Origin: Bacteroidota bacterium
GTDB lineage: Bacteria; Bacteroidota; Bacteroidia; Cytophagales; Cyclobacteriaceae
Reading direction: 5' to 3'
Assembly: GCA_027297025.1 (NCBI GenBank)
Contig: JAPUIM010000488.1
Coordinates: forward strand, 1 to 5,763
Length of the DNA stretch: 5,763 nucleotides
Translations under genes and position numbers: made by a program
Notes under the pieces: model-generated
Told to the model about the DNA's origin: nothing
Seen by the model: only the letters and a program-made list of their open reading frames with translations
Database searches by the model: none
In this document: one piece after another, positions 1-5,763 of the stretch
Position numbering within the stretch: position 1 is the first letter of the stretch
Layout of the letters: each line of letters begins with the position of its first letter

Positions 1-234
1 GAAGGATTATCTGAAAATGGAAATCATCCATTGCAGGAGGCTTGGATTGAACATGATGTGCCTCAGTGTGGTTATTGCCAGGCTGGACAAATTATGAACG
101 CAGCCTCTCTGTTGAACAATAATCCAAATCCAAGTGATGAAGAAATTGCATCAGCAATGAACGGAAATATATGTCGCTGTGGAACCTACATCAGAATCAA
201 AGCAGCCATAAAAACTGCTGCGAGCACAAGTTAA
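1..234 (+). CDS. [2Fe-2S]-binding small subunit of a molybdenum hydroxylase (IorA-like), 5' partial
   Basis: This is the electron-transfer subunit of a xanthine-oxidase-family molybdenum hydroxylase. It relays electrons from the Mo centre in the large subunit through two [2Fe-2S] clusters. Only the C-terminal 77 residues lie in the window. The frame is open from base 1, so the TTG at 31 is internal and not a real start. Visible are the four cysteines of the second (Mo-proximal) cluster: Cys-x-x-Cys in PQCGYC (codons 67-69 and 76-78) and Cys-x-Cys in ICRC (codons 172-174 and 178-180), within the alpha-helical C-terminal domain typical of the family. The plant-ferredoxin-like N-terminal domain would lie upstream. 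The large-subunit gene follows after 44 bases on the same strand, so the two are probably co-transcribed. Family membership is very secure. The IorA subgroup is inferred from the partner gene. The substrate cannot be read from this subunit. Confidence 0.93.
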   Translation, partial: EGLSENGNHPLQEAWIEHDVPQCGYCQAGQIMNAASLLNNNPNPSDEEIASAMNGNICRCGTYIRIKAAIKTAASTS

Positions 235-278
235 TGACCTATTTAATGTTATTAGTAATATCCTAAAGAAACACAACA

Positions 279-2474
279 ATGACACTTATCCAGACACAAT
301 ATAACCGAAGATCATTTTTAAAAGTTTCCACTGCCGCCAGCGGCGGAATGGTACTTGGATTCAACTGGTTGGCTTCCTGCACTCCGTCCATGGAAACACT
401 CTCTGAGATACCTGAGGAATGGTTTAACATCAATGCTTTCATTAAGATTGGTGATAACGGAATTGTAACCATTTATTCTCCAAACCCCGAAATTGGGCAA
501 AACATAAAAACTTCTATGCCAATGATTGTGGCGGAGGAACTGGACGTCGATTGGAACGATGTTACTGTGGAGCAAGCAGGTTTGGATACCCAAAAATACG
601 TTCGGCAGTTAGCCGGAGGAAGCCAATCTATTCGACAAGGTTGGCAAAGCCTGCGAATGGCAGGAGCTACTGCCCGTCGGATGCTTTTGGAAGCAGCGGC
701 TAAGCAGTGGCAAGTTCCTGTTGAGGAATTATCTACCGATGCTGGGGTCATAAAGCACCAGAGTAGCGGTAAGTCCATTGGTTATGGAGAGATAGCATCC
801 GCAGCCGCATCCATTACGGTTCCTGCTGAAGTAGAGCTGAAAGATCCTAAGGATTTCAAAATCATTGGAACCCGCAGAAAAAATGTTGATGGCCCTAAAA
901 TAGTAAAAGGGGAGCCGTTATTTGGACTGGATTATGACCGGCCGGGTATGCTCATTGCCATGATAGTGCATCCACCTGTTTTTGGAATGAAATTGAAGTC
1001 GGTGGATGGAGCCAAGGCCAAAACCATGCCCGGGATCAAAGATGTTATCACCATCAATACAGCTCCCGAAGAAAAACAGTGGTCCGATACCAATGCTTTC
1101 ACAGAGCTGGTAGCTGTGGTTGGCAATTCCACCTGGGAGGTGATGAAGGCCAAAAAGGCCTTGGATATCCAATGGGAGACTGAAACTCCTCCCGAAAGCA
1201 GTGGCGGTCATGAGAAAGCATTGAAAGATGGAATAGGTGGCAAGCCCGATGAAATTGCCAGGAAAGACGGCAATCCCCAAAAGGCCTTTGAAAATGCAGC
1301 ACAGGTTATCGAACGGACCTATAAGGCCCCCTTCCTGGCTCACAATCCTTTGGAACCCATGAATTTTTTCGCTGACGTTAAAGTGGATCGGGCAGAGTTG
1401 GTGGGCCCTGTCCAAACACCAGAATTTTTGAGCAAAACAGTTGCTGATGTACTAGGCCTCCCCGAAGATAAAATATCCATTATGCTGACCCGCATGGGTG
1501 GCGGGTTTGGTCGTCGTCTTTATGGGCATTTCGGAGTCGAAGCGGCAGTAATATCTCAAAAGATGAAGGCCCCGGTTAAACTTATTTATACTCGTGAGGA
1601 TGATATGACCCAGGGCACTTATCGGCCAGCTTATCGAGTGGTCTACCGGGCAGCCCTGGATAAAAATAACAATCTAACAGCATTTCAAATTAGGGGAGCC
1701 GGCATACATGGAAGCCCGGTTTTCGCAAATCGCTACCCTGCGGGTACTGTTGACAATTATTTGGTCGAAAATGTGGGGATTGATTCCAATATTTCAACCG
1801 GAGCCTGGAGAGCGCCCCGGTCTAACTTTATTGCAGGTGCAGAGCAATCGTTTTTGGATGAAGTAGCTGAGGCAGCCGGCAAAGACCCTATCGATTTCAG
1901 ACTGGAGTTGTTTGATCGCGTTATGAAAGCTCCAGTGGGTGAGGAGAATGACTATGATCCGGCCCGCTATGCAGGGGTCCTGCAACTGGTTAAAGAAAAA
2001 TCAAATTGGGGTATGGAAATGCCGGGGGTTTATCGCGGGGTCTCGGCATACTACTGTCATAATTCCTATGTAGCCCAGGTAGTTGATGTGGTAAAGGAGA
2101 ATGGCAAAGCCAAAGTGAAGAAAGTATGGTGCGCAATTGATTGTGGCATTGTGGTTAATCTGGAGGGTGCCTTGAACCAAATTGAAGGAGGTATCATTGA
2201 CGGAATTGGCCATGCTATGTACAGTGGATTAACTTTTGAAGATGGCAAACCTGAACAAAATAATTTCAATAATTACCGGTTAATTCGCCATATGGAGGCT
2301 CCTACCGAGGTCGAGACCTTTTTTGTTGACAATGGAATCGATCCAACCGGTTTAGGGGAACCGTCTTTACCGCCAATTTCGGCGGCACTTGCCAACGCAA
2401 TGTACAAAGCAACCGGTGAACGATGGTACAACCAGCCGTTCATGTACGCTGAAAAGGAACTGGTTCTGGGTTAA
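279..2474 (+). CDS. Xanthine dehydrogenase family molybdopterin-binding subunit (IorB-like), Tat-exported
   Basis: This is the large catalytic subunit of an isoquinoline-1-oxidoreductase-type Mo hydroxylase, 731 residues, about the usual length. Such enzymes hydroxylate aldehydes or N-heterocycles using water; the substrate here is unknown. The N-terminus has a twin-arginine motif, NRRSFLK (residues 9-15), a hydrophobic stretch and a lipobox-like LASC (31-34), suggesting export of the folded enzyme and perhaps lipid anchoring at Cys34. Residues about 50-190 hold EIGQ (71-74) and GGSQSIRQG (113-121). An aldehyde-oxidase a/b hammerhead-like segment begins near 211. Then come HNPLEPMN (355-362), MGGGFGRR (406-413), GAWRAPR (508-514) and GLGEP, whose Glu694 matches the catalytic base of the superfamily. 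The EIGQ block lying before the hammerhead is the rearranged order I recall for IorB. ATG 279 is chosen because the Tat signal starts directly after it; the preceding bases are A-rich without a clear Shine-Dalgarno. The leaderless small subunit upstream would be carried out with it. No FAD subunit gene is seen. Confidence 0.93.
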   Translation: MTLIQTQYNRRSFLKVSTAASGGMVLGFNWLASCTPSMETLSEIPEEWFNINAFIKIGDNGIVTIYSPNPEIGQNIKTSMPMIVAEELDVDWNDVTVEQAGLDTQKYVRQLAGGSQSIRQGWQSLRMAGATARRMLLEAAAKQWQVPVEELSTDAGVIKHQSSGKSIGYGEIASAAASITVPAEVELKDPKDFKIIGTRRKNVDGPKIVKGEPLFGLDYDRPGMLIAMIVHPPVFGMKLKSVDGAKAKTMPGIKDVITINTAPEEKQWSDTNAFTELVAVVGNSTWEVMKAKKALDIQWETETPPESSGGHEKALKDGIGGKPDEIARKDGNPQKAFENAAQVIERTYKAPFLAHNPLEPMNFFADVKVDRAELVGPVQTPEFLSKTVADVLGLPEDKISIMLTRMGGGFGRRLYGHFGVEAAVISQKMKAPVKLIYTREDDMTQGTYRPAYRVVYRAALDKNNNLTAFQIRGAGIHGSPVFANRYPAGTVDNYLVENVGIDSNISTGAWRAPRSNFIAGAEQSFLDEVAEAAGKDPIDFRLELFDRVMKAPVGEENDYDPARYAGVLQLVKEKSNWGMEMPGVYRGVSAYYCHNSYVAQVVDVVKENGKAKVKKVWCAIDCGIVVNLEGALNQIEGGIIDGIGHAMYSGLTFEDGKPEQNNFNNYRLIRHMEAPTEVETFFVDNGIDPTGLGEPSLPPISAALANAMYKATGERWYNQPFMYAEKELVLG

Positions 2475-2503
2475 TCAAAATAGGTAGCCTGGTAGAAAAC
2501 TCG

Positions 2504-2533
2504 GAACCACTTCTGTATTGGGAAGACTGGTTC
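2504..2533 (+). terminator. Imperfect hairpin downstream of the Mo-hydroxylase operon
   Basis: Thirty bases after the large-subunit stop, GAACCA (2504-2509) pairs with TGGTTC (2528-2533), and inside it CTTC (2510-2513) pairs with GAAG (2522-2525). The loop is 8 bases and there is a two-base AC bulge on the 3' side. The stem therefore has 10 pairs. No T-run follows, so it is not a canonical intrinsic terminator. It could instead mark or protect the 3' end of the message. The position between two same-strand genes separated by 210 bases fits the end of a transcription unit, but this is an inference. Confidence 0.3.
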
Positions 2534-2684
2534 AGTGCGCATTGTATGACAATTTCACAAATTCTAATAACTAATTTGGTTTCAAAGATACATTCAGACC
2601 CTGTTGAATTTGCATTTTTCTGAAGGTTGAATATTCTAAATCTTTGGAACTATATAAAAAGCAGTAGGTACCGATTCCCATGGA

Positions 2685-4919
2685 ATGAGAACCCGGCCTA
2701 TTCATTTTAGTTCGTACACCAATTGGTTGGTTGGCCCCCTTTTTTTTCTCGTCTGGGTTGATCTCCATGCACAGGAATTTGAAGGAAGAAAAGAGATTCA
2801 GGCTCATCCGATTTCTGGTGTAGAACACATTATCCTGGATGGCAAAATTGATGAGCCTTTTTGGTTAGATATTCCTCCAAGTGGGGATTTCCTGATGCAG
2901 GAACCTAACGAAGGAGGAAAACCTACCGAGCGGACTGAAATCCGGATTGGTTTTGACCGGGAAAACCTATACATAGGAGTTATCCTTTGGGACAGTGATC
3001 CTGCAGGCATAAAGGCTTTTCAGAAAAAACGGGATGCGGAAATTGAGACAGATGACCGCTTTCGCTGGATATTGGATACTTTTTTGGATCAGAGAAATGC
3101 ATATTTTTTCGAAATCAATCCGGCAGCACTCTGGAGGGATGGTCTGATTAGTACCGGTCAAGGCACCACCCTCAATACCAATTGGGATGGCATCTGGAGA
3201 GTCTGGACCCATATCGGTGACTTTGGGTGGTCAGCTGAAATTAAGATACCCTTCAGGACCTTAAATTTTGATCCTGACATTGATCAATGGGGCATTAATT
3301 TCCAAAGAACCATTCGAAGGAAAAATGAAGAATTATTGTGGACTGGTCATCGGAGGAACCAAGGTATTTTGAGGCCTCAGAATGCTGGTCTATTGACCCA
3401 CTTGAGTGATATTTCCCAGGGCCTGGGGCTTGAAGTAATACCATACGGAATTGTACAAAACAAAAAAGTAAATGAAGAAAATGGATTTGAAACTTCCACC
3501 AAAGTGGATGGAGGTTTCGACCTTAATTATAATATCACTCCCAGTTTAAAGGCCTCATTTACATTGAATACTGATTTTGCAGAGACCGAAGTGGATGAAA
3601 GACAAATTAACCTAACCCGTTTTCCCTTGTTATTTCCTGAAAAAAGAGATTTTTTCCTGGAAGGAGCGGGCATTTACGAATTTGCTCCCCTGAGCGGCCA
3701 ACGTCCTTATTTTAGCAGGAAAATCGGGTTGGTTGAAGGTGTTCCCATTCCAATCACCTATGGGATCCGTCTACTGGGCAATATCGGTGCTTTTAAAATG
3801 GCACTGCTTCAGGTGCGAACCGGAAAAAAAGACAGCTTGAATCCTGAGGATTTTTCTGTAGCCCGCGTGGTAAAAAATATCTGGAAGGAAAGTTCACTAG
3901 GAGTTACTTATACCCGCAGGTCGACCAAGGACGGTGAAGATCTGGCGGTTCCGCTACAGGACCGACATACCATTGGCGCAGACCTGGGCTTAAACACCTC
4001 TAATTTCCGGGGTGACAAGAATTTTCAATTCCAGGCCTTCTTTGTTTATCATAACAGCCCTTTCCCCGAGGAAGATACAACCGGATTTTGGGATCGGTCG
4101 TCGAGAGGAATACGGTTCAATTTTCCCAATCAACCCTGGTCAGCCCATGTTTCATATCGGGAATTTGGCCTAGAATTCGATCCGGCAGTGGGATTTCATC
4201 GGAGAAATGCCTTTCGGAGGCTGCAACCCCAGATTGCTTTTTCTCCCCTATTTGAAAAAAGCGATGTGATCAGGGAAGTGAGCTGGGGAATTCGGTTTGA
4301 ACATCTGATGGATTTGGATCTTGAACTGCTGACCCAACAACTAAGGTTCTCTCTGGGTGAGATCCGGTTTGAAACGGGGGACCGAATTGAATTTGATGTA
4401 AGGAGAAATTTTGAACGATTGCAGGAAGATTTTGACATCAAAAGAGACGGAACAATTATAATTCCAGTAGATGAATATGTAACCTGGTCAACCGAAATAG
4501 AGATTGAAACCGCTTCCTACCGGAGAATTTCTGGTTCTTTTGAAATTGAAACCGGTGAATTCTGGTCTGGTAACCAAACACGATACCAGGTAGGGTTGAC
4601 ATTGCGGCCCCTCTCCGGGATCAATTTGTCTACCGAATATATTTACACTAAAGTTGACTTAAAGGAAGGGAAATTCAATACCAACCTGGTTCGATTCAAT
4701 GGGAGCTTTGACTTTACACCATCCATTTCCTTCACTACCAATATCCAGTTTGATAACCTCAGCGAATTGTTGGGAATCAACAACCGCTTTAGATGGATCG
4801 TCACTCCCGGTTCAGATATTTTTCTGGTCTATAATCACAATTGGTTGAATGAGCCCAATGAATTGGTCACTTTAGAGAGAATCGCCACCTTAAAGATCAC
4901 TTATACCCACCGGTTTTAA
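2685..4919 (+). CDS. DUF5916 outer-membrane protein with N-terminal CBM9-like domain
   Basis: A 744-residue envelope protein whose molecular role is not known; related proteins are annotated as DUF5916 or carbohydrate-binding family 9-like. Residues 1-29 form a signal peptide: basic start MRTR, hydrophobic WLVGPLFFLVWV, and a likely signal peptidase I site after LHA (Ala29), before Gln30. Residues about 42-235 resemble the CBM9-like beta-sandwich, with DGKIDEPFW (52-60) and WSAEIKIPF (182-190). The DUF5916 hallmark FPEKRDFFLEG lies at 317-327. The rest (about 240-744) is rich in alternating aromatic/polar strands and ends in TYTHRF with a terminal Phe, as outer-membrane barrel proteins do. 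So the protein is probably an outer-membrane barrel with a periplasmic binding domain (inference). ATG 2685 is chosen because an in-frame TAA at 2655-2657 blocks extension, no other ATG lies between, and the signal peptide follows directly. There is no good Shine-Dalgarno. The 210-base gap from the Mo operon suggests separate transcription. The ligand is unknown. Confidence 0.88.
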   Translation: MRTRPIHFSSYTNWLVGPLFFLVWVDLHAQEFEGRKEIQAHPISGVEHIILDGKIDEPFWLDIPPSGDFLMQEPNEGGKPTERTEIRIGFDRENLYIGVILWDSDPAGIKAFQKKRDAEIETDDRFRWILDTFLDQRNAYFFEINPAALWRDGLISTGQGTTLNTNWDGIWRVWTHIGDFGWSAEIKIPFRTLNFDPDIDQWGINFQRTIRRKNEELLWTGHRRNQGILRPQNAGLLTHLSDISQGLGLEVIPYGIVQNKKVNEENGFETSTKVDGGFDLNYNITPSLKASFTLNTDFAETEVDERQINLTRFPLLFPEKRDFFLEGAGIYEFAPLSGQRPYFSRKIGLVEGVPIPITYGIRLLGNIGAFKMALLQVRTGKKDSLNPEDFSVARVVKNIWKESSLGVTYTRRSTKDGEDLAVPLQDRHTIGADLGLNTSNFRGDKNFQFQAFFVYHNSPFPEEDTTGFWDRSSRGIRFNFPNQPWSAHVSYREFGLEFDPAVGFHRRNAFRRLQPQIAFSPLFEKSDVIREVSWGIRFEHLMDLDLELLTQQLRFSLGEIRFETGDRIEFDVRRNFERLQEDFDIKRDGTIIIPVDEYVTWSTEIEIETASYRRISGSFEIETGEFWSGNQTRYQVGLTLRPLSGINLSTEYIYTKVDLKEGKFNTNLVRFNGSFDFTPSISFTTNIQFDNLSELLGINNRFRWIVTPGSDIFLVYNHNWLNEPNELVTLERIATLKITYTHRF

Positions 4920-4939
4920 AGATTACTAACACTATAAAT

Positions 4940-5763
4940 TTAATGTTCCTCCTCCAACTCAGGGTGGATACGAAGAACATCACCGGCTCTTGGCTTGTCC
5001 TTTAATTCTTTGGCTATCCTGGGTATTGCAGATAGATAGATCCCTACACTCTGGGCATGAAATTGGGGATACAGATCGGTGAGGGTTTTCCAATCCCAGG
5101 CTCCCAACCCCTCGGCCGGATTCACAATACCCACAATACACGCGTAGTTCATACCTAGCTGACGGGCATAGGCCATCTCGGTAGCCACAGTCATGGTTAC
5201 CAAGTCACAGCCGGCATTTTTCATCATGCGGATTTCAGCAGCTGTCTCAAATCTTCCACCCGCAGCCTGAGCAATCACTCCCTGGTCAAATACTTTCGAA
5301 TCCGGTGCCGCTTTTTGGGTTTCTTCCACTAAAATGAGATGCAGATCGGGATCATCTGCCGGTAACATACGAGGCATGATGAAGTTAGCCTGCTGGCCCA
5401 TTATCTGTTTGGCTATTGACCTGGGACGAGTGTTGTTCCAATCGATCAGGTCATGCGGTATTACCCAATCACCGGGACTAAACTCGGAATTGATAGCTCC
5501 CGCGGTTGCACCACCCAATACTTCTTTAATTCCCAATTGATGCAAGGCACTCCAGGTTCTCAGCAAAGTTTGTGTATTGGTAGCCAATTCTGAGGTGTCA
5601 CTCACCGGCACACTACCATGTAAGGGAATATGATAGAAGGCAACCCCTTCTACTTCACCATAATAGATCTGTGGTGAGGCGCCAAATGGTGTCTGAAAGG
5701 TAAAGTTGCCTTTTATGTGGGGATCACGGGTGAGTGCATTGGCGATATTGGTACCGCTGAGTA
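4940..5763 (-). CDS. MTAP/PNP-family purine nucleoside phosphorylase, 5' partial
   Basis: A cytosolic phosphorylase of the trimeric PNP/MTAP family, which splits a purine nucleoside (or methylthio-nucleoside) with phosphate to give free base and a sugar-1-phosphate. The frame stays open to the right edge, giving 273 visible residues. The GTG at 5609-5611 is therefore internal and not the start; perhaps 10-15 residues are missing. In fragment numbering: SGTN (2-5) matches the phosphate loop GGTG; TPFG (24-27) is MTAP-type; PLHG (46-49) covers the phosphate-site His but has Leu where Arg is expected; GATAGAIN (84-91) resembles the PNP NAAGGLN loop and is followed by PGD; FETAAE (171-176) has the PNP base-binding Glu172; MTVATE (190-195) has the sugar-site Met190; Asn214 in VNPAEG sits where PNP has Asn243 and MTAP has Asp220. 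This points to a 6-oxopurine or methylthioinosine-like substrate rather than methylthioadenosine, but that is inference. It is convergent with the DUF5916 gene. Confidence 0.88.
   Translation of the reverse strand, partial: LSGTNIANALTRDPHIKGNFTFQTPFGASPQIYYGEVEGVAFYHIPLHGSVPVSDTSELATNTQTLLRTWSALHQLGIKEVLGGATAGAINSEFSPGDWVIPHDLIDWNNTRPRSIAKQIMGQQANFIMPRMLPADDPDLHLILVEETQKAAPDSKVFDQGVIAQAAGGRFETAAEIRMMKNAGCDLVTMTVATEMAYARQLGMNYACIVGIVNPAEGLGAWDWKTLTDLYPQFHAQSVGIYLSAIPRIAKELKDKPRAGDVLRIHPELEEEH

Noticed and set aside
31..33. TTG as start codon of the [2Fe-2S] protein
   Set aside because: The frame is open from base 1 and the residues before it ([10 protein letters not shown]) match the family; the gene is truncated by the window edge.
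250..260. Small palindrome TATTA-G-TAATA between the two Mo-hydroxylase genes
   Set aside because: Only 5 bases per arm in an AT-rich gap; easily chance and too tight a loop for an RNA hairpin.
918..1415. Minus-strand open frame of 165 codons inside the Mo subunit
   Set aside because: It lies fully antisense within a gene with conserved motifs; its composition looks like a shadow frame and no domain is recognised.
2605..2646. Bacteroidota-type promoter (TAnnTTTG) upstream of the DUF5916 gene
   Set aside because: TGAATTTG (2605-2612) and AATCTTTG (2639-2646) each miss the -7 consensus by one base, and neither has a TTTG/TTG -33 element at the expected spacing, so neither is supported.
2571..2828. 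Minus-strand open frame of 85 codons across the intergenic region
   Set aside because: It overlaps the signal peptide of the DUF5916 gene, has no recognisable domain and reads as chance.
5334..5540. Plus-strand open frame antisense to the phosphorylase
   Set aside because: Shadow of the conserved minus-strand gene; no recognisable product.
5609..5611. GTG as start codon of the minus-strand phosphorylase (223-residue version)
   Set aside because: The frame continues upstream without a stop to the window edge and encodes conserved family elements (SGTN phosphate loop, TPFG, the His of PLHG), so the true start is outside the window.

Overview
The window looks like ordinary chromosome from a member of the Bacteroidota. 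The evidence is a DUF5916-type outer-membrane protein ending in a C-terminal phenylalanine, weak or absent Shine-Dalgarno sequences before the starts, moderate GC content, and a Tat-exported IorAB-type molybdenum hydroxylase. Phylum placement is an inference from gene content, not from a marker gene.

Layout, left to right: (1) positions 1-234, plus strand: the C-terminal part of a [2Fe-2S] subunit of a xanthine-oxidase-family enzyme, cut by the left edge. (2) 279-2474, plus: the large molybdopterin-binding subunit, in an evident operon with (1), carrying a twin-arginine signal followed by a lipobox-like sequence. (3) 2475-2684: a 210-base gap with an imperfect hairpin after the molybdenum operon. 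(4) 2685-4919, plus: a secreted protein with an N-terminal CBM9-like domain and a DUF5916 outer-membrane barrel region. (5) 4940 to the right edge, minus: a nearly complete purine nucleoside / methylthioadenosine phosphorylase-family gene, convergent with (4), with 20 bases between the two stop codons.

Genes 1 and 2 form one functional unit: electrons from a hydroxylation at the Mo site pass through the two [2Fe-2S] clusters of the small subunit to an acceptor not encoded here. No FAD subunit or cytochrome is visible in the window. The DUF5916 protein and the phosphorylase appear to be separate transcription units with no demonstrable link to the hydroxylase.

I found no mobile element, CRISPR array, RNA gene or clearly new system. 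The points most worth checking are the phosphorylase active site, which mixes MTAP-like and PNP-like residues and lacks an expected phosphate-binding arginine, and the possible lipoprotein anchoring of the Mo subunit.
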